Shown in pieces: positions 8,054-16,706 of a DNA stretch of 64,000 nucleotides. Location of the stretch: positions 558,001-622,000 of the forward strand of contig CAVPIM010000017.1 in the NCBI GenBank assembly GCA_963704995.1, written 5' to 3'. Source of the stretch: RYN-230 sp963704995. GTDB lineage: Bacteria; Actinomycetota; Actinomycetes; Streptosporangiales; Streptosporangiaceae. The notes under the pieces are model-generated. The model saw nothing but the letters and a program-made list of their open reading frames with translations. It did not search any database and was not told the origin of the DNA. Made by a program: the position numbers and the translations under genes. How positions within the stretch are numbered: the first letter of the stretch is position 1; the number at the start of each line of letters is the position of its first letter.

Positions 8054-9429
8054 GTGGACTTCTTGATCGACGAGGCCGGGCAGGAACTCGCGGGCCTGAC
8101 CCGGCATATTCTGGCCCGGCGGGTCACGGCGGAGCGGCTGGGCGAGGTCGAGGCGGCCGGCGACCGGTTCGACCCCGCCCTGTGGGCCGACCTGGCCAGC
8201 GCCGGCATCCTGGCGGCCGGGCTGCCCGAGCCGCTGGGCGGGGCCGGGCTCGGCCTGCTGGAGCAGTGCTCCGTGCTGACCGAGATCGGCCGCGCCGTGG
8301 CCCCGGCGCCCTACCTGGCCGCGATCGTGCTCGGCGCGGGCGCCCTGGCCCGGTTCGGCACCCCGGGCCAGCAGTACCGGTGGGCCGCGCCAGCCGGCCG
8401 CGGCGAGCTCGTGGTGACCGCCGCCCTGTCCGAGGAGGACGGCGATGACCCCGCGTCCCCCGCGGCCCGCGCTGACCCGGTGACGGGCGGCTGGCGGCTC
8501 TGCGGGGCTAAGACCGCCGTGCTGGCCGGCCCGCGGGCCGGACTGATGCTGGTCCCGGCCGCGACCCCCGGGGCGTCGTGGTGTTCCTGGTCACGCCCGC
8601 CGACCACGGGGTCGTGGTGCAGCGCCAGCAGGTCACCGACGGCGACGCCACCGGGCGGCTGCTGCTGGCCGACGTGGAGCTGCCCGATGACCGCGTGCTG
8701 GGCAGCCCGGCGGCGGGGGCGCAGATCACCGGCTGGCTGGTGTCCCGCGGCACCGTGGGCCTGTGCGCGGTGCAGCTGGGGGTGATCGAGCGGGCCCTGG
8801 AGCTGACCGCCGGGCACGCCCGGAGCCGGGTCCAGTTCGGCAGGCCGATCGGCGGTTTCCAGGCGGTGGCCCAGCGTCTCGCCGACGCCTATATCGACGT
8901 GGAGGCGGTCCGGCTGACCATGTGGCAGGCGGCCTGGCGGCTGTCCGCCGGGCTGCCCGCCGACACCGCGGTCGCCACGGCCAAGTTCTGGGCCGCGGAC
9001 GCGGGTCACCGGGTCGCGCACACCGCGGTGCACGTGCACGGCGGCCTGGGCGTGGACACCTCGTATCCGCTGCACCGTTACTTCACCGCGGCCAAGCACA
9101 ACGAGTTCGCGCTGGGCGGGGCGACGACCCAGCTGCGCCGCATCGGCGCGGCGCTGGCCCGGGGCCGGCACCGGCGGCCCGTGAACGGCGGGCGCGGCGG
9201 GCGTCCTGGTGGCGGGGTGCCGGGCCGGCCGCGGGCTCAGCGGCGGAGGATGTCCACGACCCGGTCCATATGCCGCAGCTCGGTGCTGACGGAGAAGGTG
9301 GACAGGACGGTCTGCTGCCACCGCTGGACCTCGTCAGCGATCTTGGCCCACGGGCCGATGAGCGCGACATCCTCGACCATCCGCGTCGGGACAGCCGCGA
9401 TGGCGCCCTTCCTGTCGCCGGCCAGGTAA
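8054..9429 (+). CDS. fadE27: FadE27 (ChsE5): partner acyl-CoA dehydrogenase subunit, frame broken
   Basis: Second subunit of the FadE26-FadE27 dehydrogenase. GTG at 8054 follows GACGGAGGAA. The N-terminal half runs to VPAATPG, then a one-base loss in the C/G run near 8568-8574 moves the frame. The protein continues as GVVVFLVTPADHGVV with the conserved RVQFGRPIGGFQAVAQRLAD and HVHGGLGVDTSYPLHRYF, so both halves are conserved. Homology ends near 9180, where another frame has a stop at 9184 giving the expected ~376 residues; the open frame runs on to 9429 over the 3' end of the LLM gene, so a second break near the end is likely. As usual for this subunit no catalytic Glu is seen. Confidence 0.82.
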
Positions 9430-10268
9430 CAGTCCTGGATGGCCCGGGCCTGCGCCTCGTAGCCCATCCGGGCGAAGACCTCGTGGTGGTAGTTGACGCC
9501 GCGCGCGCCCATGCCGCCGATGTAGAGGGCCAGGGTGGGCCGGAGCCGGTCAGCCGCCCGCTCGAGGTCGTCGTCGGGAATGATGCCCAGCGGGCCGCCC
9601 ACGACATCGAAGGTGGCGCTGGTGTGCCGGGCGCCCGGGCGGGAAAAGCCCTCGGCGAGGGCCGCCGCGTAGAAGTCGTTCATCGCCGGCGAGAAGAAGA
9701 TCACATTCCATCCGTCGGCGACCTCGGCCGCCAGCGCGACGTTCCTGGGGCCTTCCGCGCCGAGGTACACCGGGATCTCGGTGCGGAAGGGATGCAGGAT
9801 GGAGCGCAGCGGCTTGCCCAGCCCGGTCCCTCCCGGGTAGGGCAGCTGGTAATGCTGGCCCTGGTAGGCCACGGGCCCGCGGCGCGCGATGACCGCGCGC
9901 AGGATCTCGATGTACTCCCGGGTGCGCTGCAGCGGCCGCGGGTACGGCTGTCCGTACCAGCCCTCGACCACCTGCGGGTTGCTCGTGCCAATCCCGATGA
10001 TGACGCGCCCGCCGGTGAGGTGGTCCATCGTCATCGCCGTCATGGCCAGGGTGGCGGGCGGCCGGGCGGAAAGCTGCGAGACGGCGGTGCCCAGGCGGAC
10101 GTGCGAGGTACGCGATCCCCACCAGGCCAGCGGAGTCCATGCGTCGCTGCCGTACGCCTCGGCGGTCCAGACCTGGTCCAGCCGCAGCCGCTCAGCGGCG
10201 GCGAAGACGCCCGCGGCGTCGGCCGGCGGCCCCGCGCCCCAGTAGCCGACCGAAGTGGCGATCTTCAT
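9237..10268 (-). CDS. LLM-class flavin (F420)-dependent oxidoreductase, Rv3520c-like
   Basis: 343-residue luciferase-like monooxygenase-fold protein. It opens with KIATSVGYWGAG and carries LAMTAMTMDHLTGGRVIIGI near residues 74-93 plus VYLGAEGPRNVALAAEVADG, all normal for F420- or FMN-dependent LLM enzymes. Rv3520c is the homologue embedded in the Mtb cholesterol region between the fadD19 and ltp4/ltp3 genes, which fits the neighbours here. Substrate and reaction are not established. It follows the IpdC-like gene (72 bases downstream) on the same strand, so it is probably the last gene of the fadD19 operon. Confidence 0.8.
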   Translation of the reverse strand: MKIATSVGYWGAGPPADAAGVFAAAERLRLDQVWTAEAYGSDAWTPLAWWGSRTSHVRLGTAVSQLSARPPATLAMTAMTMDHLTGGRVIIGIGTSNPQVVEGWYGQPYPRPLQRTREYIEILRAVIARRGPVAYQGQHYQLPYPGGTGLGKPLRSILHPFRTEIPVYLGAEGPRNVALAAEVADGWNVIFFSPAMNDFYAAALAEGFSRPGARHTSATFDVVGGPLGIIPDDDLERAADRLRPTLALYIGGMGARGVNYHHEVFARMGYEAQARAIQDCYLAGDRKGAIAAVPTRMVEDVALIGPWAKIADEVQRWQQTVLSTFSVSTELRHMDRVVDILRR

Positions 10269-10340
10269 CTGCGGCCCTCCCGCCTGGCGCGGACGCGTCC
10301 TGGCCGCCCGCGGTGGTCAGCGCAGGCCATGCGAGCCGGC

Positions 10341-11436
10341 TCAGGGCCTGTCGGTCTCGCTCAGCAGCATCGAGAACACCTCGGCGACCGGGCGGACGGC
10401 GTTCATCCGGCCGACGATCTGCCCGACCGGCATCGGCACCACATCCGGCTGGCCGGAGCGCATCAGCCGCTGGTGCGCCTCGCTGACCAGCAGGTTCTGC
10501 AGCGGCATCGGCAGCGGCTCGGGGGCGCCCGGCTCGCGCCCAGGCCTGGGTCCAGCGGTTCTTCAGCAGCCGGGCCGGCTTGCCGCTGTAGATCCGCGAG
10601 CGCACCGTGTCCGACGAGCGTGGCCGCGAGCAGGGCCGCGCGCAGGGCGGCGGTGTCCGAGGTCATCGCGTACTCCTGGGTGATCAGCCAGGCCGAGCCC
10701 ATCCATACGCCGACCGCGCCGAGGGCGAGCGCGGCGGCGATCTGGCGGCCGCAGCCGATGCCGCCCGCGGCCAGCACCGGCACCTGCGCCCCGACCGCGT
10801 CCACGATCTCCGGCACCAGCACCATGGTCGCGATCTCGCCGGTGTGGCCGCCGGCCTCGTAGCCCTGGGCGACGACGATGTCCACGCCGCCGGCCACGTG
10901 ACCGCGCGCGTGCCCGGCCTTCCCGGCCAGCGCGGCCACCAGCATGCCCTGGCTCGTGGGCACGCTTGATGACGTCGGGCGGCGGAGGGCCGAGCGCATT
11001 CGCGATCAGCCGGGCCGGATGGGCCAGGGCCACCTCGACATGCTGGCGGGCCACCGAGTGCAGCCAGCCGAGCACGCCGATCGCCGGCCGCGCCGTCCTC
11101 GGGCAGCGGGGGCACGCCCAGCCTGGTCAGCGTCTCCTGGACGAAGTCCCGGTGCCCCGGCGGGATCAGCTGGCCCAGGTCGGCCGCGGCTCCCTCGGCG
11201 GGCTCGCGGGCGGGCATCACGACGTCCACGCCGTAGGGCCGCCCGGCCGTGTGGGCGTCCATCCAGTGCAGCGCGGCGTCCAGGTCAGCCGGGTCGTTGA
11301 ACCGGACGCAGCCCAGCACGCCCAGCCCGCCCGCCCGGCTGATGGCCGCCGCGACATGCTCGGACGGGCTGAAGCCGACGATCGGGTGCTCGATGCCGAG
11401 CAGGTCGCACAGCGGGGTCCGCACGGCCGCCGTCAC
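10341..11436 (-). pseudogene. Second IpdC-like nitronate monooxygenase-fold flavoprotein, four frame breaks
   Basis: Reading from GTG at 11436 (overlapping the fadD19 stop as GTGA) the frame gives TAAVRTPLCDLLGIEHPIVG and YGVDVVMPAREPAEG. It then needs corrections near 11088, 10952, 10612 and 10538 to keep the family sequence: GVLGWLHSVARQHVEVALAH, GMLVAALAGKAGHARGHV, VAQGYEAGGHTGEIATMVLV, AAGGIGCGRQIAAALALGA, SGKPARLLKNRWTQAW, and an end VFSMLLSETDRP at 10341. The FMN-phosphate motif EAGGHTGE is intact. About 365 residues are restored, like IpdC. Four one-base breaks with no substitutions in conserved blocks suggest sequence errors rather than true decay. Function unknown; probably reduces a side-chain or ring enone. 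Confidence 0.72.
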
Positions 11437-13123
11437 CTGGCCGGCCCGGGCCGCGGTGCGGCGCCGGTGGCCGCTGGCTGGCCCGTGCTCGCCGGCATCT
11501 CGGTGGGCGGGTGGCTGGCGGCATGCCGGTGTGCCCACCCGTAGTCAGCCTTGCCCGCGGCGGTGCGCCCGATGGGTTCGACCAGCCAGATGCTGCGCGG
11601 CACCTTGTACCCGGCGATCTGGCCGCGGACGTGCGTCCCGAGCGTGGCCACGTCCACGGCCCGGCCCGGCCTCGGCTGCACCAGGGCCGCCACACGCTGC
11701 CCGAGGCGCTCGTCGGGCACGCCGATGACCAGGACGTCGAAGACGTCGGGATGTGACTTCAGCGCGCCCTCCACCTCCTCGGGGAAGACCTTCTCGCCGC
11801 CGGTGTTCACGCACGTGTTGCCGCGGCCCAGCAGCGTCACCGAGCCGTCTTCCTCCAGCCGGGCCCAGTCGCCGGGTACCGCGTACCGCCTCCCGTCCAC
11901 CTCGGCGAACATCGCCGCGGTCCGGGCCGGGTCGTTGTAGTACCCCAGCGGCACGTGCCCGCCCCGGGCCAGGCGGCCGACCTGCCCCGGGATCACCGGG
12001 CGGTCCGCGTCGTCCAGCACGATGGTGTCCGGGCCCGGGGTGACCGTCGGGCCGCCGCGCGACGGGGCGCCGGCGCTGACGAAGCCGAGGCCGGCGAAGC
12101 CGGTCTCGGTGGACCCGATCGCCTCGGTGATCAGGACGCTGGGCAGCGCCTCGGTGCAGGCGTCCTTGACCGCCGGCGAGAACAGGGCCGCGCTGGAGGA
12201 GATGGCCACCAGCGAGGACGCGTCGTAACCGCCCGCCCGGTAGGCATCGACCAGCGGCCGGGCCATCGCGTCACCGATGATCACCAGCACGTTGACCTTG
12301 TGCCGCTCGACCGCCCGCCAGACCTGGTCGGCGTCGAATTGCGGCAGCAGCACGATGGTCTCCCCGGAGAACAGCCCGGCCAGGGTGGCCACCTGCGCGT
12401 TGCCGTGGATGAGCGGCGCGGCGCAGAGCTTGACCAGGCCGGCGGACTCCAGCCCGCGGCGCGATTGCGACCACTCATCCGCCAGCGGGGCACCGCTGAG
12501 GAAGTCGATGCCCCCGCCCAGGGTGCGCCAGATGTCCTCGTGGCGCCACATGACGCCCTTGGGGTAGCCGGTCGTCCCGCCCGTGTAGATGAGGTAGACA
12601 TCGTCCGCGCTGCGCGGCGGGAAGTCCCGCTCGGGTGACGCGGCGGCCAGCGCGGCCGCGTACCCGGTCTGCTCCAGTCCGGCGGCGGCCACGGGCGTCG
12701 CGGTGGCCCCGGCCCGGCCTCGGCGCTGCTGCCGTCCTCGATCACCACGGTGCCGCGCAGCCCGGGGGTGCCCGGCGCCACCGCGGCGACCCGCGGCTCC
12801 AGCGCGCGGTCATGCACCAGCACCGCCAGGTCCGCGTCGGCGAGCATGTACCGCAGCTCGTTCTCGACGTAGCGGTAGTTGATGTTGACCGCGGCGGCGC
12901 GGAGCTTGCACGAGGCGAGCAGCGTCTCCGCCGCCTCGAGGGAGTTGCGCGCGTAGAGCCCGACGTGATCCCCGGGCCCCACCCCGAGCCCGGCCAGGTG
13001 GTGGGCGAGCCGGTTGGCCCGCTGCTCAAGTTCGGCGTAGGTCACCTGCCGGTCCCCGCAAGCCACCGCGATGCGGTCACCGAAGGCGTCAGCGGCATGC
13101 TCGAACAGGTCGGCGAGATTCAT
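11433..13123 (-). CDS. fadD19: FadD19: steroid C26/C24 side-chain acyl-CoA synthetase, one frame break
   Basis: ANL-superfamily ligase that activates the C27 steroid acid after CYP125. The N-terminal part, NLADLFEHAADAFGDRIAV to VVIEDGSSAEAG, and the rest, from AAALAAASPERDFPPRSADD, are in different frames; a one-base indel near 12705-12718 separates them. The AMP/P-loop motif YTGGTTGYPKGVMWRHEDIW, the EAIGSTETGFAG region, PGDWARLEEDGSVTLLGRG, and the C-terminal GYKVPRSIW then GKADYGWA are intact. Sequence and the divergent echA19 match Rv3515c-Rv3516. ATG at 13123 (or 13129). About 560 residues. Confidence 0.87.
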
Positions 13124-13139
13124 GGCCATGGGACGAAAC

Positions 13140-13153
13140 TAGAACGTGTTACT
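13140..13153. promoter_or_regulatory. KstR-type operator TAGAACGTGTTACT (one mismatch)
   Basis: Matches TnnAACnnGTTnnA at all positions except the final A. Located in the 78-base divergent gap between fadD19 and echA19, 16 bases from the fadD19 start. Confidence 0.7.
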
Positions 13154-13201
13154 GTTTGGGGCAACCCTCTGCCCGGCCCAGAAGTGAGGAAGGCCGCCGC
13201 G

Positions 13202-14032
13202 ATGACCTCGACGCCCGCGTCCGCGCCCGCGCCCGCCACCGACGGCGGGCCGCCGCACGCCCTGATCGAGCGCCGCGGGGCCGTCCTGATCGTGACGATG
13301 AACCGCCCGCAGGCCCGCAACGCGCTGAGCGGGCCGATGCTGGCCCTGATGCAGCAGGCCTGGGACCAGGTGGACAGCGACCCCGCCGTCCGCGTCGCCG
13401 TGCTGACCGGCGCCGGCGGCGCGTTCTGCGCGGGCGCCGACCTCAAGGCCATGACCGCGGCCCATCCTGGTGACCAGTTCCGCAGCGGTGCGGCGGCCAT
13501 GTCGATGCTCGGGCCGCTGCTCAAGGGCCGCCGCCTCACCAAGCCGCTGATCGCCGCCGTGGAAGGGCCGGCCATCGCGGGCGGCACCGAGATCCTGCAG
13601 GCCACCGACATCCGGGTGGCCGGGCAGAGCGCACGGTTCGGCATCTCGGAGGCACGCTGGGGCCTGTTCCCGCTCGGCGGGTCGGCGGTCCGGCTGCCGC
13701 GGCAGATCCCGTACACCGTGGCGGCCGACCTGCTGCTGACCGGGCGGCACATCAGCGCGGCCGAGGCCCGTGAGATCGGCCTGGTCGGCCACGTCGTGCC
13801 GGACGGCCAGGCGCTGGCCACCGCACTGGAGATCGCGGACACGATCGCGGCGAACGGGCCGGTCGCCGTGCGCGCCATCCTGCGCACGATCCGGGAGACC
13901 GAGGGCATGGCCGAGGACGAGGCGTTCGAGGTCGAGACCCAGATCGGCATGGCGGTGTTCCGCAGCGAGGACGCCAGGGAAGGGCCGCGCGCCTTCGCGG
14001 AGAAGCGCCGGCCGCAGTTCCGCGACCGCTGA
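13202..14032 (+). CDS. echA19: EchA19: enoyl-CoA hydratase of sterol side-chain beta-oxidation
   Basis: 276-residue crotonase. Oxyanion motifs are GAGGAFCAGADLKAM and GPAIAGGTEILQATD; a Glu in the FGISEARWGLFPLGG segment (about residues 145-159) is at the catalytic position. ATG at 13202 follows GGAAGGCCGCCG. The first ~22 residues are an Ala/Pro-rich extension. In M. tuberculosis EchA19 (Rv3516) is divergent from fadD19 and hydrates steroid enoyl-CoAs with a C26/C24 side chain; the same arrangement with a shared KstR operator holds here. No frame break. A 20-base gap separates it from the convergent fadD17. Confidence 0.87.
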   Translation: MTSTPASAPAPATDGGPPHALIERRGAVLIVTMNRPQARNALSGPMLALMQQAWDQVDSDPAVRVAVLTGAGGAFCAGADLKAMTAAHPGDQFRSGAAAMSMLGPLLKGRRLTKPLIAAVEGPAIAGGTEILQATDIRVAGQSARFGISEARWGLFPLGGSAVRLPRQIPYTVAADLLLTGRHISAAEAREIGLVGHVVPDGQALATALEIADTIAANGPVAVRAILRTIRETEGMAEDEAFEVETQIGMAVFRSEDAREGPRAFAEKRRPQFRDR

Positions 14033-14052
14033 CCCGGGCGGCCCGGCGAGCG

Positions 14053-15598
14053 TCAGATGGCCCGGTCGCGGTCAGCCCAGTAGGGGTCGCGGAGGCGGCG
14101 CTTGTAGAGCTTCCCGTTGGGGTCGCGCGGCAGTTCGGCGGCATAATCGACCGACCGCGGCAGCTTGAACCGGGCCATCCGCCCGGCCAGGAAGGCCAGC
14201 AGTTCCGCGGTCAGCGCGGGGCCGGCCTCGGCCCCCGGCGCCGGCTGGACCACCGCCTTGATCTCCTCCCCCCAGTCCTCATGGGGGATGCCGAAGACCG
14301 CGACGTCGGCCACCGCCGGATGGCAGGACAGCTCGGACTCGATCTCGGCCGGGTAGATGTTGACCCCGCCGGAGATGATCATGTCGCTGCTCCGGTCGCA
14401 GAGGAACAGGTATCCGTCCTCGTCCAGGTAGCCGATGTCCCCGACCGTGAACAGGCTGCCCGCCCACGCGGCGCCGGTCTTCTCCTCGTCGTTGTGGTAG
14501 GAGAAGCTCGACGTGCCCATCTGCATGTAGACCAGGCCCTGCTGGCCGGGGGCCACCGGGCGGCGGGCCCGGTCCAGCACCTGCACCGCAGAGCCGCGCC
14601 ACGGCAGCCCGACCGACCCCGGCTTGCGCAGCCAGTCCTGCGACGAGATCAGCGTCCCGCCGCCCTCGGTGGCCGCGTAGTACTCGACGATGACGGGTCC
14701 CAGCCATTCGATCATCCGCCGCTTGACCTCGGCCGGGCATGGCGCCGCGCTGTGAATCACGGCCCGCAGCGAGCTGGTGTCATACCGGGCGCGGACCTCC
14801 CCGGGCAGCGCGAGCATGCGCCGGAACTGCGTCGGCACCGCGTGCGTGTGCGTCACCCGGTGCCTCTCGATGAGCCGCAGCGCGTCCTCGGGCTCCCAGC
14901 GGTCCATCAGCACGACGGGGTGGCCCACCTGGATGGAGATGGCCGCGAAGTTGAGCACGGCCGTGTGGTAGAGCGGGGATCCGCACAGGTGCACATGGCC
15001 GTCGTACGGGGCCAGGCCGAACAGGCTGAAGAACCAGGTCGCCTGGGCCGCCGCGTCATCCGGGTCGATGCCGGTGAGCGGGCGGCGGACGCCTTTGGGC
15101 CGGCCGGACGTGCCGGAGGTGTACAGCATCGGCGCACCGTGGGTCCGCGGGAACGGGCGCACGGCCGTCCCGTCGTCACCGAGCCCGGCTCAGCGGCTCG
15201 AATCCGGGCACCGGGCCGACCGCGAACCGGGCCTTGACCCCGGCCAGGCCGGCCGCCTCGACGGCCACCCCGGCGAAACGCTCGTGCGCCACGAAGGCGC
15301 TGGCCGCGCTGTCACCGAGGATGTAAGCGACCTCCGCGGCGACCTGGTGCCAGTTGACCGGCACCACGTACAGGCCGGTCTCGATCGCGGCGAAGTAGAC
15401 GGCGAGCGCGGCCGCGCTGTTGGGCAGCAGCGCGGCGACCGCGTCCCCGGTGCCCAGGCCGAGGGCGCGCAGCCCGCGCCCGTAGCGGTCCGCCTCGCTG
15501 GCCAGCTCGGCGTAGCTCACCACGCGGCCGCCGGGCTCGATCACGGCGGCCCGGTCCGGCGAGCGCTGGGCGATGGCCCACAGGCCGATGGCGTTCAC
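14053..15598 (-). CDS. fadD17: FadD17-like steroid side-chain acyl-CoA synthetase, one frame break
   Basis: ANL-superfamily ligase. Start chosen at GTG 15598 (MNAIGLWAIAQRSPDRAAV); the in-frame GTG at 15616 lies inside the operator. The N-terminal 140 residues end in FEPLSRAR and a premature stop; a one-base correction near 15190 gives GDDGTAVRPFPRTHG and then the P-loop LYTSGTSGRPKGVRRP, the ATEGGG adenine site, DIGYLDEDGYLFLCDRSSDM hinge region and the catalytic Lys in PRDPNGKLYKRRLRDPYW. Restored length ~515 residues is close to FadD17 (Rv3506), a cholesterol-induced ligase; FadD17 versus another steroid acyl-CoA ligase cannot be settled by eye. Confidence 0.75.
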
Positions 15599-15608
15599 GG
15601 GCCCAATG

Positions 15609-15622
15609 TAGAACACGTTCTA
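15609..15622. promoter_or_regulatory. KstR-type operator TAGAACACGTTCTA
   Basis: Perfect palindrome 11 bases upstream of the fadD17 start, in the divergent promoter shared with the DUF35 gene at 15700. Confidence 0.85.
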
Positions 15623-15676
15623 TAGCGGTACAAGGTGGACGCAGACACATCGCCGACGGCGTGTTGCCGTCAAATC

Positions 15677-15690
15677 CAGAACATGTTTCA
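15677..15690. promoter_or_regulatory. Second KstR-like operator CAGAACATGTTTCA (one mismatch)
   Basis: All consensus positions of TnnAACnnGTTnnA match except the first T. It lies 10 bases upstream of the DUF35 gene start. With the site at 15609 it gives each arm of the divergent promoter its own operator. Confidence 0.65.
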
Positions 15691-15699
15691 CTCTGATTC

Positions 15700-16212
15700 G
15701 TGAGCCAGCCCCTGCGTGCCCCGCTGGAGATCGGGTTCGACTACACCCGGTCGCTGGGACCGGTGCTGAGCCAGTTCATGACGGCGCTGGCGGGCCGGCG
15801 CATCCTCGGCTCGCGTGGCGCCGACGGCCGCGTGCACGCGCCGCCGTTCGAGTATGACCCGGTCACCTTCGCGCCGCCGGCCGAACTCGTCGAGGTCGGC
15901 TCCGAGGGGACCGTCATCAGCTGGTCGTGGACGCCAGCGCCGCTGGAAGGCCAGCCGCTGGCCGGCCCGTTCGCGTGGGCGCTGGTCCGGCTGGACGGCG
16001 CGGACACCGCGATGCTGCACGCGGTGGACGCCGGCTCGCCCGGCGCGATGCGCACGGGCATGCGGGTGCGGGTGCGGTGGGCTGAGCACCGCACCGGTGA
16101 CATCCGCGATATTTCCTGCTTCGAGCCGTGCCCGGGGCCGGGCGGGACCGGCCCGGGGCGGGGCGGGGCCGGCCCGGGCCCCGGCCGGGCGGGGCCCAGC
16201 CGGTATCCATGA
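15700..16212 (+). CDS. DUF35 OB-fold protein (first half of an Rv3521-like protein)
   Basis: 170 residues from GTG at 15700. About residues 5-140 form an OB-fold of the DUF35/acyl-CoA-associated family: LEIGFDYTRSLGPVLSQFM at the start and GTVISWSWTPAPLEGQPLAG with a DISCFEP end. It has no zinc ribbon of its own. The last ~27 residues are Gly/Pro-rich, encoded by a GC tract, and overlap the next gene by ATGA. In Mtb, Rv3521 is a single ~300-residue two-domain protein before ltp4-ltp3; here the two halves are separate frames. Such proteins act as partners of thiolase-like retro-aldolases (compare ChsH2-Ltp2). A frame error joining the halves cannot be excluded. Confidence 0.72.
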   Translation: MSQPLRAPLEIGFDYTRSLGPVLSQFMTALAGRRILGSRGADGRVHAPPFEYDPVTFAPPAELVEVGSEGTVISWSWTPAPLEGQPLAGPFAWALVRLDGADTAMLHAVDAGSPGAMRTGMRVRVRWAEHRTGDIRDISCFEPCPGPGGTGPGRGGAGPGPGRAGPSRYP

Positions 16213-16679
16213 TCACGACGCCGGTGCGGCTGCACTACGAGCACACGGCCTCCGCCGGGGAGAGCCGCTTCCTGGCCGGGCTGGCCAGCGGCCGCCTGCT
16301 CGGCGAGCGGTGCCCGGTCTGCGGCAAGGTGTACATCCCGCCGCGCGGCGCGTGCCCGACCGACGGGGTCCCGACCACCGACGAGATCGAACTGCCCGAC
16401 ATCGGCACCGTCACCACGTTCTGCGTGGTTAACGTGCCCTATCCCGGCCAGCGGGTCGCACCGCCCTACGTGGCGGCGGCGATCCTGCTGGACGGCGCCG
16501 ACATCCCCTTCCAGCACCTCATCCTGGGCTGCGAGGCGGGCGAGGTGCGCATGGGGATGCGGGTCAGGGCGGTCTGGAAACCGCGCGATGAGTGGGGGAC
16601 AACGCCGGAGAACATCGACCACTTCCGCCCGGCCGGCGAGCCGGACGCCCCCTATGAGTCGTATGCCCATCACCTGTGA
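16209..16679 (+). CDS. DUF35 zinc-ribbon/OB-fold protein, Ltp partner
   Basis: 156 residues from ATG at 16209. The N-terminal helix GESRFLAGLASGRLLGERC leads to a zinc ribbon with CPVCG and CPTDG (about residues 37-54), then an OB-fold (GTVTTFCVVNVPYPG to VWKPRDEW). DUF35 proteins of this type bind a thiolase-like retro-aldolase and stabilise its CoA site. Next to two Ltp genes it is probably their partner. Only three cysteines are obvious in the ribbon (two in CPVC, one in CPTD), so metal binding may be altered. It is the second half of an Rv3521-like unit. Confidence 0.78.
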   Translation: MITTPVRLHYEHTASAGESRFLAGLASGRLLGERCPVCGKVYIPPRGACPTDGVPTTDEIELPDIGTVTTFCVVNVPYPGQRVAPPYVAAAILLDGADIPFQHLILGCEAGEVRMGMRVRAVWKPRDEWGTTPENIDHFRPAGEPDAPYESYAHHL

Positions 16680-16706
16680 GCGGTATTGCGAACCCCGTGA
16701 AGGACG

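Noticed and set aside
15616..15616. GTG at 15616 as the start of fadD17
   Set aside because: It lies in the centre of the operator palindrome; the GTG at 15598 starts at the conserved sequence.
16135..16200. GC tract as a terminator or G-quadruplex
   Set aside because: It lies inside the coding frame just before the overlapping next gene, and many runs of this kind occur in the window; no T-run follows. Not separable from base composition.
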